Below are positions 27,983 to 40,446 of a DNA stretch of 64,000 bases, in pieces (position 1 is the first letter of the stretch; each line of letters starts with the position of its first letter). The translations under genes and the position numbers were made by a program. The DNA is from Symsagittifera roscoffensis (Eukaryota; Xenacoelomorpha; Acoela; Convolutidae): NCBI RefSeq assembly GCF_963678635.1, contig NC_087071.1, positions 4,169,624 through 4,233,623 of the forward strand, written 5' to 3'. The notes under the pieces were generated by a model. That model did no database searches. It had not been told where the DNA came from and saw nothing but the letters and a program-made list of their open reading frames with translations.

Positions 27983-30900
27983 TTAAGAGCACTAATAAGC
28001 AGTCTTTCAGAAAAATCTTGGATCGGTCAATCAAAAAATGGTAAAATAGTTTCAAAGAGAGAAGTATCCGTTGACAAATTTTGACAACTGGGTTTCAGGG
28101 GGGGGGGGGGGGGGGGGTGGGGTTCTCGCTACAGCAGGAGGGTGGGGCCTCGTTGACACGCTCGTTACGTTCAATGAATGCGGAAATACTTGTTTTTACT
28201 GTCAGCTGAGTCTTATATTATATCTTCAAAACAATAAAAAGGCGTGAATTAGAATTTGAACATCTCATTCTAGGAGACAATTTAGAATTTTTTACATTTC
28301 ACATTAAAAGAATTTTACTCAGGTGAAAAAAGAGACTTAAGCAGCAAAACAGCTAGTGATGATAGACAATATAAATATTTTCACGAGCAGCAACGTCTTA
28401 ACGCTTAATAGAAATGCCTCAAACAATCTATTCAAAGAATACTCTAATTTTAATTTTGAAAATCAACAAAAAAATTCTACTGAAAGTTTCAAAAAAAAAA
28501 TGCTTTAGCCAATCAAATATAAGAAAACTTCAATTTAGTCAAAATTTCAAAACTCAAAATTCAAGTAGTAAAAATTAGGAGTCGTAAAAATGGGAAAAAC
28601 TCAAAATTAGCCGAGAGGTTCAATAAAAATCTTGGCTAATAATACCAAGTTTTTTTTTGAGGTAGCGTTAAGCCACAAAAGGAAGGAAAAACTGAACACA
28701 AAATATTCAATTTTTCAGGTTTTTTTTGCATTGTTTGATCAGTTGTTTTGAGAAGTTTTTTCATTAGCCGTAAGAAAACAATCTTGAAGTTTTTTTTCGA
28801 TAAAAGAGGAACTTGATTGTAAAAAACCCTATCATTTAACTTTTGTACTATCAACGCAAAAACGGCGGTTTTTTCTGTCTCAGAAAAATTTTCATAATCA
28901 AATCAGACAAGCTTTTTGGTCTCAAAAACATGTTATTAGACAGTTAAATTATCACTTCGAACTCTACAGAGTGTTTGGGAAATTTTGTTGAAAAAATATA
29001 AAAAATGCGTACTCTGCGTGGGTTTTTGTTTCATTTGGTCATTTTGTATTTGAAACTGGTTTTAATTGGACGCACTATTTGATAAATTGAATAAAATCAT
29101 TTCGAGATCAGAAAAACATTAGTAGTTTGAATGTTTTTTCAAAATCAGAAATTCAAAATCTTGTAATGTCTGTGTTTTGAGCTTAAGACGTCTCGTATAA
29201 ACACCACGAATTATTTTACCCATTTCCGTAAAATCAAGCAGTTTAACTTGTCCATAAGGTTCTGTTGAGGTAAAAAGGTTATCTTCTGAATTCTTAATTC
29301 AGCTGAGGATAGAATTAATTAAGCAGGGGATCTACAAATTGATTTGGAACGATGTTTTTCCCCAGGTCAAACAGGGTTGGGTGTTTTTGGAGGCAACAAT
29401 AAAGACATGTCAGGGTATTTGAATTTTTTTTTGATTTTTTTTCTTGTCAGCTTATCTTTCAAATTTATTCTTGATTCTTTTAATTTTTTCCAGAATAATG
29501 TTCTTGATTAACACAAGGGGCTCATGAAAAGGAATCATAAGGACTAGAACTACAATAGTGTTGACAAACCCAAAGCTGAGTCTGACACGCCCTCTTTTGA
29601 TGCTCTAAAACTTTAATTGAACCATAATTATGGATCAAGTTACCATATAAGGATGCAAATTTAATTAGTTTTTTGATGGAAACATTAGGAAAAATAATAC
29701 GAAAAATTTTATCTGATTGGCAGCAATTTGGAAAAAATGTCTGAGAAAACTAAATTGTCTAAAATGAAACACAAAATTAATTTGAATCAAATGTTTGAGA
29801 AGTATTGAAGTCTGGGGAATTTATCTTCCTTAGAAAATCGTAATTTTGTCAAAACAATTTTTGTCCTCAATTTGTATTTCTTGAAAATGCTTTCAAATGT
29901 TACCAAAACGATTTAAATGTCAAACATTTCAATGTCAAGTAGAAAATAACAAATTCTATGAAGAGCGGAATCAATGGTTGTGCGTATACTTAGTTGTGCT
30001 ATTTGTTTTTTAAATTTAATTAAGAGATCAAAAGAGGCCTTATTCCGCGAAGTAAGCTTTCAGTGAGTAGCCATAAAAAATCTTCATCCAGCTGATTTTT
30101 TCCATCTTCTGAGTTACTTTCAGGTATATTGAATCGAGAATTTAAAACTGAATCCCAATCGGCAATCCAAGCCTTTTTTCATAGTCACAATTTCTTGAAT
30201 CCATCACACTTCATAAACCATCAAAAATATCTGGGAAAATACAAGGCATTCACTAATATATAAAAACATGACATTTCTTTCAATTCATTCACTAGTTTTC
30301 TATTAAGAGTAATAAACTAGTGAAAACTTTTGGGTAGATTTTGGTGGGGTAGATTTTGGTGATTTTTTTTTCAAAAAACATTTTAAAAAAGCTTTAAAAA
30401 CTACAGATGTACAGATGTGCATTCATTAATTTTTTTTGTGTTCAATTGAAGTTCATCTGCTGAAAGTTACTCCAAATAAGAACGTTGAAATGGCGCAAAA
30501 AATCATTAAGAACATCTAGTTTCGAAAGGGAAACTTAAGTTTCAGATTTCGAGCGGAATAAAAATGCGCTTGTCATAAATTGTTCTAGATAAATTTAGTG
30601 AGCTTATAGTGCGTCTATTTTTTCTAGTCAAATTGGATTGGAAATGTGCAATTTTTCCAACAAACCAGTGTTTTTTTTGTTTACTAGCGTTCATTATTTT
30701 TTCCACTGTCAGTTAGCTAGGTTTAAAAAAATATCAAAAAACCTATCACTTTTTAGATGATCATATTCTCTTGAATAAAAAACTGTTAAAAATTTTGTTG
30801 CTCAATAAAATAAGATGCTCAAAATTAATTTTTTTTGTGTTATTATGGCTATTGCAAAACATAAATTGATAGTATTTCAAAAATGTTAGAACTTCCAATG

Positions 30901-31565
30901 AGCTATGAATACTTGAAAAGCTCAACTGATTTTTTTTTCAGTAAAACCAATCAAGTTTCCAAGCTGAAAATCAAAGGTTGAAGGTTTCGCTATTTACTTA
31001 ACTTTTAAAAAACTAAATTTTTAGCAAAATTACTAAAATTTTTGGTGAAATGTATGTTGATGTGCACGAAATGATTAAACTGATCTATTTCTATAAGAAA
31101 TTTTCTTGAAAGAAATAAGTTTTAAAGGTTTTTTCTCTTTTTTTGTGAATAAAAACGACCAATTTTCTAACGGGCTTGTACCTTTAAGGGAGCGTTTTAA
31201 CAGCTTCTTTATGGTATCTAAAAAAAATTTCAATTCTCAAAAAAAAAATTCCATAAAGCGTATTTTAGGCACTTTTTTTTCAATTCTGAGAAGTGATTTC
31301 GCGCCAGTAATAAATTGAATTTTTGATTGAAAGTTTTTTCAAGCAAAGAAAAGAAAATAATTCTTTTATAGTTCGTTACTTCTCACAGTTTCTGCGTGAT
31401 ACAGAAAAATTCTTATTTCTTTGTGATAGTGTTTCAAAAACAAACAAAAAACAAACAAAAAAATTTTAAGAGTAACTATGAACGCCAATGAAAATAACTT
31501 TAAATGCGACTTGAAAAAAAAATCCGACATCTCTTCTCATCATTCCCGCTATTCCTTGTTTTGAC
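27983..31565. other. AT-rich DNA with no recognised gene
   Basis: It holds a 20-G run (28098-28117) beside a short GC-rich patch. Otherwise A/T homopolymer-rich sequence without convincing exons. The seventh-helix exon of the receptor gene to the right would be expected here but I could not find it. Confidence 0.4.
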
Positions 31566-31840
31566 CTTCTCTGGTAATATTGGCTGCTGAAGTCATAGAA
31601 TGTGTTATATGGTAACACCAAAATTACCCAGGAGATCAAAATTACTGCAAACGCTTTAGCTAGAATAGCGTTTCTTGTGATAGTTTGCGTCGATTTGAGA
31701 ATGATATAGCAGCGCAAGTAGATGAAACTACACATCAGGACCATAGATATATTGAGGCAAATCCGCAAATACTTCATGATGTCAGAATCTGTGAAACTGT
31801 GAAGTTTTGTTTTTGCGCATTGAATTTCATCCCCAGATTT
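31566..31840 (-). CDS. GPCR exon: second extracellular loop to helix 6
   Basis: On the minus strand the exon opens after AAATTCAAG and encodes KSGDEIQCAKTKLHSF (loop 2 with the conserved cysteine), helix 5 (YLRICLNISMVLMCSFIYL), a short basic loop and helix 6 (AKAFAVILISWVILVLPYNT). It ends at a donor GTCAAA after QYYQRR. It joins in phase 0 to the exon ending at 34324. The layout is that of a rhodopsin-family receptor, probably peptide-type. The ligand is unknown. The exon end is less certain than its start. Confidence 0.7.
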
Positions 31841-34323
31841 CTTGAATTTCATCCCCAATTTTATTGTACTCTAGTTTTTGAATACTGTCATTGTAAAAAA
31901 AACTAAGTTATAGACAAAACAACTTTAAATGTTCTAGGAGATTTGGTTCAAGCATGAAATAATCGATTAGCGCACAAAGAATCACTTTCGATTGAATTTA
32001 TATGATGTAGTCTTTTTCGAGCTCACGTGGACCTAATCATTTTACTCATGGAAATTTCTATCGGTCTGCATAGCTCACTCTTCGAAACAATCAGTGCAAT
32101 CATCACCCTGAAAAAAAAATCCATCAGAAATTATTGAATCTATAAATAACTAAGAAAATCTATTCAACATTTTCACTCAATTTTTTATCAAAGTTTTGAA
32201 AAAGTGATTGTTTTTTTTTTCATGATGAAAATCAAAGAGTAATTAAACTTAACAATGAACGAGAACTAACTTCAGAAAACGTTTAATGGCAAGAAATGCC
32301 AGTAATTTTTATGGACACACTGTTCGGTAATGTTGAAAAATGTGTTTAAAAAATGTGTCAAAATAGATGATTTTTGGGCAGCGCAAAATTTTGCTCATTT
32401 TTTGAAAAAAGAAAAAACTTTGTATATCGGATGAAACGGGCGGGTTAGATTTTTTCTGACACAACTCCACTTATTATTTTGCAACTTTTGCAGTTTTCTA
32501 TACCATCGGAAAATATTGACATGCGAAGTTCATTACTTCCTGAGTTATTTTTTGTACTCTTATGTGCGTTAAAATGCCAGTTTGAAAATTTTCGACATTT
32601 AACGTGCGAGATAGTTGGAGCTATTAACGCATGAGCGGCAACTTATCCGGGATAAAAACTTTCAAAAAAAAATTTCGATCAGAAACTAGCTATTTTTTCT
32701 TCAAAAAATTTTAGTTTTTTTGATCACATATTTTTGAAAACTATTCCATTGAGTTTACGGGGCAATCTTAACATTCATGACTGAATTGACCTGGTACGAA
32801 GAGGTATTTTTAATCTCGAACAGATTCAAGTATGATCAGTGATTATACCTAAATTTGATTAAAACAAGAAAGCTTGTGTCTGCCACGATTTTTCTATGCA
32901 GGCGTTTTGATCATCAAAACATCATCCTTCGATATTATTTAATCGTGCCATTTCAATCGATTGACTAGTTTTAAATGTATGAAAGAGCACTTGTTGATTT
33001 TTGAGAAATACTTGAGCATTTGAAACCTGCAAAAATTCGAAAATATCTATAGCGCTTTTTGTTCCATTTTTTTCTACTTTATAAAAAAAAGGATATGGAG
33101 TTAGAAGAAAAATCACATACTCACTATTGTTTGTTGTTTGTTTTAAGCCTAAAAAAAGATCCACCGTACCATATCCCCCAATCAATTTAGGAAAATAGCT
33201 TATTTTTCAGGAAATCGTTTAAGGAATAGCTTAGATTTATTTAAAATTAATTTTTATTAGAAAAAAAATTGAAAATCATTAAACCTAGTCATTAACAACA
33301 TTCATCTGCAATCCTTTATATCCATTTTGTGAAAACCAACTTTGTTTGTGCGTTTTTTTTAAAGGCTTCTTAAACCTATTTCATTTTCAGCTTTAAACAC
33401 TGCTTGGCAAAGAAATTTCACGTAGCTCAATGAAGGGAGCCGAATTGCATGGTTGATACAATAGGAGAATTTATGCTTTAGTTTGGCTAGAATAATATTT
33501 CAGAGTTAAACAATAAACTATTTTTTTAAACAAATCAAGAACACGTTTCATGCTTGATTAAAAAAATTATTTCACTGCAAAAAAAAACGTTTTACCTTGG
33601 ATTTGAACCAGGGATAAAACTCGATCAAAAGTCTCGAACCGAGAGATTTTCGTTATTTTATTTTTTTCAGTTTCTTCACATTGCTTGATGATTTTATGCT
33701 GAAATGGTTTTCTCAAACATACGATTCTCAAATAGCGCCTGGCTAGTGTTTGGTGAAAACTGACTAGAAAAAAGTTGACTAAAAAAATCATCAAAAACCG
33801 GAAACAACCGCCAATCGTTTTGTTCGTTTACAACCGGTGCAACCTTCGACTTTCAACTTATCCAGCAACTTATATTCAAATTGTAATGATATTAAGTGAA
33901 GCGTGAAGCTTCAATGCTTCTGCATATTTAATACTGAAGCTCATAAAAAATCTTTACCCATTTCATGAATGTGATTAATTTGCATACTCAATATGCAGGC
34001 CAAATCGTCTCTTTCCACTTATAGAACTTTCCATTAGTCCACATAATCAAAAGCGCACGAAAGCTAGTGGGCTGCTCCTTATGCTTAACCATGTCTGTCA
34101 AATTTTCGCCGATATGACATATTTTGAATTTCACAGGTTAATTTGAACAAATATGGTTTGCGAAACTTTTGTCGTTTTCAAGTTCAAAACTTATTTTACT
34201 TTCTTTTTGGTTTCATCAGAAATGTCAATATTTTCTGAAAAAAAAATTCATCAAAGGTACTCGAAACCACTGGCAATGTTTTATTAACTTATTATTACAA
34301 AAAAACTTTAATAATAATCTTAC
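31841..34323 (-). other. Intron of the GPCR gene
   Basis: A 2.5-kb intron between phase-matched exons. It contains a copy of the dispersed TTTAACG...TTAACGCA motif (32598-32642) and an isolated box-B-like GGTTCAAATCC (about 33597-33607, minus) without a full tRNA fold. Two short minus-strand frames (32922-33185 and 33567-33794) do not fit receptor topology. Confidence 0.5.
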
Positions 34324-34468
34324 CTCTTTAAGTATTTTCATTAGCACAAGAATGCACCGCGTCAAGGGTATACTGAATGTGAGCCAAACGACTGTAAAAT
34401 AAAATTTCTTTCGATTGGAGGAATTTAGAAGAGAACGCGCTTCAGCACTGTGCACAATGATTATATAC
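34324..34468 (-). CDS. GPCR exon: intracellular loop 2 and helix 4
   Basis: Bounded by ATGTTTCAG and GTAAGA. It encodes YIIIVHSAEARSLLNSSNRK then KFYFTVVWLTFSIPLTRCIL. With the exon ending at 35267, splicing rebuilds the arginine codon (AG plus G) to give ...LALAIE-R-YIIIVHS, i.e. the E/DRY motif at the end of helix 3. Splice phases match on both sides, which is strong support for a real gene. Confidence 0.78.
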
Positions 34469-35266
34469 CTGAAACATTGTTTTAAAAAGCTTGCAAACGT
34501 TTGCATACTTGCAGCTTTCAGTTTTGTTGCTTTCTTAGTTTAAAAAAATCAAACTAATAAATTTTACAGAATTTGAATATTTTAAACCTTCCCAGATTCT
34601 TGAGAGGCAAACTTCAAAGCACACAAAGTCTTTTGCACGCTTTAAACTAAAATTTGTTACCTGTTGTTCATTTTCACTTTTTTCTGCGCAACTTTGACTT
34701 TGTTACTCAATTAATGTTACCTAATTCTGAAGTTTCCAACTGTTTTCAATTTTTTTTGTCAAAGCTTTCTTGCAATAGGAGAGGGGCAAAAATGACGGGT
34801 GGGCAAATGGTTTATACTAACTTTGACAGGAATCGCGCACTTTGATTCGTATCTGATGTTTTTTATGCTACCTAAAAAGTTTTTATGAGAGTGAACTGAT
34901 CTGAAAATGCCTAGAGACAAAAAATACTGGGGTAGTAAGAACCTGCTACGCCAATTTATCAAGCCAAACAGAAGAAGAACCAAACGCAGAGCTTTTTTTT
35001 ACTAAGTGTAAATCATGTACGTTTCATAGGTCTGAGTGTTTTTCTATTTTTTTTAAAGTGAGCATCAAAATCAGAAGTTTGTGACTCTAAAATGGTTTTA
35101 AAAATCAATCGATAAAGTAAATTGATAACTAGCAACAAGAATGACATGTAAAATAAAAATTTCGCTATTTTTGAATAAAGTGAAAATTCACAACAAACTT
35201 TCGTACAGCAATTTTTATTGATTTGCAGTTCGGGCTAGCACACTATAGTAGAGGATATGCTTTTAC

Positions 35267-35477
35267 CTTTCGATAGCAAGTGCCAATAATGTAATTGTTT
35301 GGGGCCAGTATGTGAATACATCTGTCACTAACCAGAGATATTGAATGAGTCCGTTCAATTTCTCACCTGCGCCTCCATCGTAGATAGCAGAATCATCGGT
35401 TCTGTTTTGATATACTTTTGGCCTCAAATAATAATTAATTCGAATAATGAGCTTTTGTTCGTGCTCAATCACATTTG
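35267..35477 (-). CDS. GPCR exon: extracellular loop 1 and helix 3
   Basis: Encodes a loop with an N-glycosylation motif (QNRT) followed by helix 3 (LNGLIQYLWLVTDVFTYWPQ then TITLLALAIER). It ends at a donor GTAAAAGC in phase 2 of the Arg codon. The usual cysteine at the top of helix 3 is not obvious. The acceptor (ACTGAAG at 35478-35484) is tentative. Helices 1 and 2 should lie further right but were not found. Confidence 0.7.
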
Positions 35478-35642
35478 CTTCAGTAAAATAAAGAAAAAAT
35501 ATTGACTTTAGTTTGTTTGTTGAATGTTTTTTCTCGTTATATGTTTCTGACTCGGTATAAACCCATTCATTTGATTTTTTTTTGTGTCAAGTCATCAACC
35601 ACTTCTGAGTTTTGGTGTTTGCTTTTATTGATCCCTTAAAGA

Positions 35643-36680
35643 GATCCCGCACTGGAGTTCCAAGGATAATAATCGAATATGTTGTCATTCAATGGTCAGT
35701 ATCTATAAAATTATAAAAGTAATCGATTATGAGAAAGTCATTATAACCGTAGTATTTGTTATATCAATATGACTCATTATATTCGATTATAATCGATTAT
35801 AATTCATAAAAATGGAAATTAATTTTAATATTTTTTAATCAATATAACCCCTTATAAAAGATTTCAATCGTTCATAATGTATATTTTGAGAAGAACTAAT
35901 GGATTTAGAAATTTTTTCAAGATATCCCATTTCCGGTTTCGTTCAATTGCTACGTTTTATGTTTTATAAATTTTTTTATACATAAGATGTTATCTAATCA
36001 AATTTTCTCTGCTTTTTCTATTCTTTGCGTAAACTCAATCACCTCTTTTAACAATCCCTTTCCCCAGTTTTACCGCACCCACAGTTTAACCCTTGTCAGT
36101 TTACGGAACGTGTTCGGGATAAAAAATGGGGGGTGGATCAAAAAACTTGCGTGAAATGGTTAAACTCAAAAAGAAGAGTGGGTCTAAATATGCGTTGTTT
36201 ACCCTGAGTAACCCCCTCCCCCATCGCCGTTCAATAGTAAATAAACTGGGGGGGGGTTTAAACTGTAAAAAGGGGGTGATGTTGTGGTTGGTGGTAAACT
36301 TTATTAAACATGGGGGCGGGCTGTGATTTAAATGCGGGTGTAAGGGGATGAGGGAGCAAAACTGGTGGGGGCAAAATGAGGGGGAATGGGTTAATTTGAG
36401 AAGGGTTAGATTGCGAGTAGGCGGTGCGTAACGCCAAATATGTAGCAAATTTTACAAATGATTTAGCAAAATATATATAAAATATAATCCGCTACAGTCA
36501 TTAATAAGTGATTTAAAATGGATTTTGATGGGTTGCGTTTTTACGGAAAAAAAATGATGATGACAATATAATCAATTTTGTATTCTAAACTTGCAACAAT
36601 AGCATCTAATAATAACAATATTTTAGACAACAACTTTCCGCTATAATTGATTATTATCCATGGAACTCCGGTGCGGGATC
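35643..36680 (+). mobile_element. Non-autonomous TIR element, copy 2 (~1.04 kb)
   Basis: The left end is GATCCCGCACTGGAGTTCCA then AGGATAATAATCGA. The right end is its inverted counterpart, TTGATTATTATCCATGGAAC then TCCGGTGCGGGATC. The TIRs are about 34 bp with few mismatches. The interior has G-rich blocks (36125-36420) and no plausible transposase; the minus-strand 115-codon frame there is low-complexity. It is the same family as 27325-27982. Confidence 0.7.
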
Positions 36681-38526
36681 ACATTTAAAACTTGATGTTT
36701 TTTAATTTTGCTGGAAAATTTCTTGATTTTTTGAGCAAAAGTTACCAAAGCAAAATTATTTGACTGCATCACTATGATATCATCATATTCCAATATTTGA
36801 AAGTGAAAAAACTACTGTGTCAATGTTTTGATTCGAGAAAATTCAAAAAAATTTAATTTTGATCATTTTTAGCGTAAAGTTTAGTATAATTTTTTAAGTA
36901 CTAGCCGCCGAGCTTAAATTGCCAGTCAAGTTTTTTTATGCAGTAGAGTTTCGATAAGACGTCAATTTTTTTTTCTTAAAAAATTTTTTTTTGCTTTGAA
37001 AATTTAATTTGTCCTGACTCTCATTTGAATCAACAAAATTTGAAGTTTTTGATATGTTGAGTTTTTTTTCAATAAACAAGCACTTCAGTTAATTTAGTGA
37101 TAGGTACCCGGGTTAATGGTGGAATTATAATCCTACCATACGAGTTGACCGTTGTACTTCCTAAATTTTGCGGCTCAAAAAAAATTGGGTCAAAAAATTG
37201 AAATCCGTTGATGACCCTGTTTAGTTTTGGTTGAGTCTACTAAGTTTCACTGATAATTTTGCTTACACGAGTATCCATTGTCATTTTGTTGTTGGAACAG
37301 TGTAGCCGTCGACTTTATGGTTCGAATAAATATCGCTATGTAGCTATCTAGAAACTTGGTCAGCTTTGATTAACCTTGTCAATCTTGGAATTTTTTGCCA
37401 TGCGTTTATGCTTTTTGCTTTTCATGGTTTTTGGCAAATTTGAATTGTTTTAAAAAATAGATGAAAACAGTTTTTTTTCAGATCTAAAATTGGCATTTTG
37501 AACAGAAAATCATTTATGTTTCTTAAGTTTTTTCACGTTTTTCTTTTTTCGTTTCTTAATTCAATTGTGAGCTAAATTTTTTCAATTTAACACCGAGTTG
37601 AAAGTTTTGAATTTATGGAGGGAATTGTTGAATGATAATGGAGAAATCTTGTCGTAACTTTCCATTTTTGTTATAAATATTGTGTTCACATGCATCAACA
37701 AGCGACCAGGTATCTTATATTTAAATATTTTGGCAATTTTTTTATGAAAAAGATTTTCAAATAAAAAATTTAAGAACTTCAGCGTAACTACTCATATATT
37801 GACCTTGATTGAGTGATTTATTGATAATGGTCGAGCATGTATCGGTCAGGTTCGACCTTTGAATTAACCATGGTCGATCGGCACTTTTGAGCGACTTAAA
37901 GAGCTTGAGTCGAAAAGGGGATGTTTTATCGACCAATAGAGTCAATATACAATTAAGTACTTCAATCAGGGCTTCCGAATCGATAAAATTCACGTTACCA
38001 TGGTTGCTGATTTATTGCTAATTTAAATATAAAAATGAGTCTAAAAGCGTCCCCAGTAATGCTTTCACAAATCCATTGCCATTGCTTGAAATCTCTCAGA
38101 ACTGCTCTAAAAACCATTCATCGTTGAAAAACAACAAAATTTGAAAGCTTTAGTTAGTAGAACGATTTCTAAATCCGTGCAAGGTGATAAAAAAACTCGC
38201 AGTATTTCATTCATAAATAAATTCAATCAAATAAAACTTATGCAAAACAAACAACTTTAAAAACAAACAATTGTATTTACTAAATGTACCAAAGATTACG
38301 CTTTCCTAGAGTCCCTTTTTTGCTCCTCAAATACGTGAGTCTGGTTTAAATGAAAATAATAAGAAAATACGTGTAATATATCAAAAAATCAAACATTTTA
38401 AAAATAATAACTCATGTTTGTTCTGACGAATGAGTCCTCCTGAATAGCAAAAAGATAGAATTATTTGCCATAATTCCATCACATAGCGAGCCAAAGCTAG
38501 AATACCAGAGAAGATAAGGTCAAAGG
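36681..38526. other. AT-rich DNA, no assigned gene
   Basis: One minus-strand frame (37757-37993, 78 codons, NFIDSEALIEVLNCILTLLV...) has protein-like composition and GGTCGA-rich DNA, but there is no homologue I recognise. It could be an exon. Confidence 0.35.
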
Positions 38527-38726
38527 NNNNNNNNNNNNNNNNNNNNNNNNNNNNNNNNNNNNNNNNNNNNNNNNNNNNNNNNNNNNNNNNNNNNNNNNNN
38601 NNNNNNNNNNNNNNNNNNNNNNNNNNNNNNNNNNNNNNNNNNNNNNNNNNNNNNNNNNNNNNNNNNNNNNNNNNNNNNNNNNNNNNNNNNNNNNNNNNNN
38701 NNNNNNNNNNNNNNNNNNNNNNNNNN
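38527..38726. other. Assembly gap of exactly 200 N
   Basis: The round length suggests a placeholder. It truncates a PLAT-domain exon on its right. Confidence 1.
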
Positions 38727-38876
38727 GGTCTTCCTTGTCTCCATCCAGCCATCGGGAACAGGGAAAGTGGTACTCCCTCCCTCCTCCTCCTCCTCCTCCT
38801 GTTCCACTTTTGAACCCCCCAACTCCCCCTCCGTCGGGAGATCGGATGAGGATTGAGTCCAGGTACCATCCATCAC
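38727..38876 (-). CDS. PLAT-domain exon (LOXHD1-like), cut by the gap
   Basis: After an acceptor CTGTTGCAG the minus strand encodes GDGWYLDSILIRSPDG, a Gly-rich loop, then EYHFPCSRWLDGDKED. GWYLDSI and the Y-F-PC-RWLD signature are diagnostic of the PLAT/LH2 beta-sandwich, as found in tandem in LOXHD1 and singly in lipoxygenases and polycystins. The loop contains a seven-Gly run from (GGA)n, longer than usual. GC content is far above the surroundings. The exon starts one base into a Gly codon, and the exon at 41334-41412 ends with exactly that base, so the two join in frame. PLAT domains bind lipids or membrane proteins. Confidence 0.82.
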
Positions 38877-40084
38877 CTGCAACAGCGAAAAAGTACCTCA
38901 CAAATGTCACTTACATAATGTATATGTTAAACGATGATTAATTTAGTTTATATACGTTAACTTATTAGTTAATTAGTTAACTGAGTTAACTAATATATAA
39001 AAAAAAAATTATTAAGGGAAGCAGACACGACTCTTGTTCATGCAAGAAGAAGAGGACATACAAACGAGTTATATTCAGTTTTTGACATAGAACCGCTGTT
39101 GCGCCCCTATATAAGAGTTAAATGCCCTTCTTGGTTATTTTTCTAGGCTGCGTAATTTCGCCTCGCCTTTAAATAATTAGTACGGATCAAGAGACGGCAG
39201 TTCGGCCATTTCACCTGACGCGCTAGTTTTTTTTCACAATTTCCAGATAAATGATTAAAAGAAATTAAGGCACAATTTACATATCAAAAGTTGATTTATT
39301 TTCTGATCATTTGTTTGTTTTGCAGACTGCATTTTTGGCCAAAACGAAAACTACATGATTAAACATAACAATAACGCAGTTTCGTCTTTTTTTGAATTTT
39401 TCTTGGTGTATACTTTTTAATTTTGCAATGCACATAACGTATGCATTCAACTTCTATGCTGCGATCAGATTTGGTAAATCAATTTTATTACATACGAATA
39501 AGAGTTTAAACGTCTAGCCTACTTTATTTATTAATCGTAGTTTGTTTTGTAGTCGTTTGGTGAAGTCACAAACCGTAATCACGTTCTAATTTTTTGCCAA
39601 ACTAGCTAACTTTTATTTCAATTTTCATTTCTCAAATCTTTATCATGATTCATTCAATGCGTTTGGTTTTTCAAAAACTAACTAGAATTCAACGTTAAAT
39701 TAAAGCAAAAACGAGTATTAACTGTACTCGTAACAAATCAAAAAATTTTAGGAAAAAAATTGCACCAATTCCAGAAATAGATCATACACAAAGATTTTTT
39801 TCACTAATTGACTTGATCTTAACATACATGCAAAAGTAGTAAGGCAATCTTGCTCTCACACAGTTTTGGTTGGAAACACTCAATGACATTTTGAGAGATC
39901 CACATTCAAGTTTTAGGTGTTAAGATCCTTTCACGAGAAAAAAGCGCCTATACGCTTTTTTATGGCTTAAAGCTGTTGCGACAGCGGTTAATATTTAAAT
40001 GCAGTCTTCTTTTTCTTGGGGAAGAGGGGGTGGGTTATGGGTACTAGTTTAGGTGATTGGTCCGGCTTATTGTCTAAAAAGACG

Positions 40085-40154
40085 AGCCAGTATGGGATTT
40101 GAACCTACTCCTAGGGGTTGGTAGCTGGTTTGGTACCCGCTAGACTAACTAGCA
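40085..40154 (-). tRNA. tRNA-like sequence, probably a pseudo-tRNA or SINE head
   Basis: The minus strand has a perfect A box (TAGTCTAGCGG) and B box (GGTTCAAATCC) at tRNA spacing, and acceptor arms GCTAGT/ACTGGC that pair over six positions (one G-T). The D, anticodon and T stems pair poorly, so I cannot name an anticodon and doubt function. Confidence 0.45.
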
Positions 40155-40446
40155 ATAAAAAGGAATAAAGATGCTTATTACTAGATTTGGCCACAATTTT
40201 TATGTATTTTTGATGGACCAAACAAGTAAACTAGTACCGGGTTCTGCTGCTGTAGCAACGAAGACGCAAAACAAGAAACCCCCGCTCGACAATTAACAAA
40301 CTTATTAATTCTAAAGTTCCTAATCATGTCAGAGATTAGTCAACAGTACAATGGCAAATCTACATCAAACACTCTCACTGTAAAAAATGGTACTATTTTT
40401 ATCGAAATGAAACATTAATTCCAGATTGACGTCCATGCATTGAAAT

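Noticed and set aside
27807-28117. G18 and G20 runs considered as telomeric or recombination signals
   Set aside because: They are pure G homopolymers in or beside TIR-element cores, without telomere-type repeat units.
33580-33660. B-box-like GGTTCAAATCC in the GPCR intron as a tRNA gene
   Set aside because: No matching A box or acceptor pairing at the right distance.
36101-36448. Minus-strand 115-codon Pro/His-rich frame
   Set aside because: It lies wholly inside the G-rich core of a TIR element; low complexity, no conserved motif.
38381-38869. Three minus-strand frames that appear to run through the 200-N gap
   Set aside because: The N block has no sequence, so continuity is artificial; only the PLAT frame right of the gap is supported.
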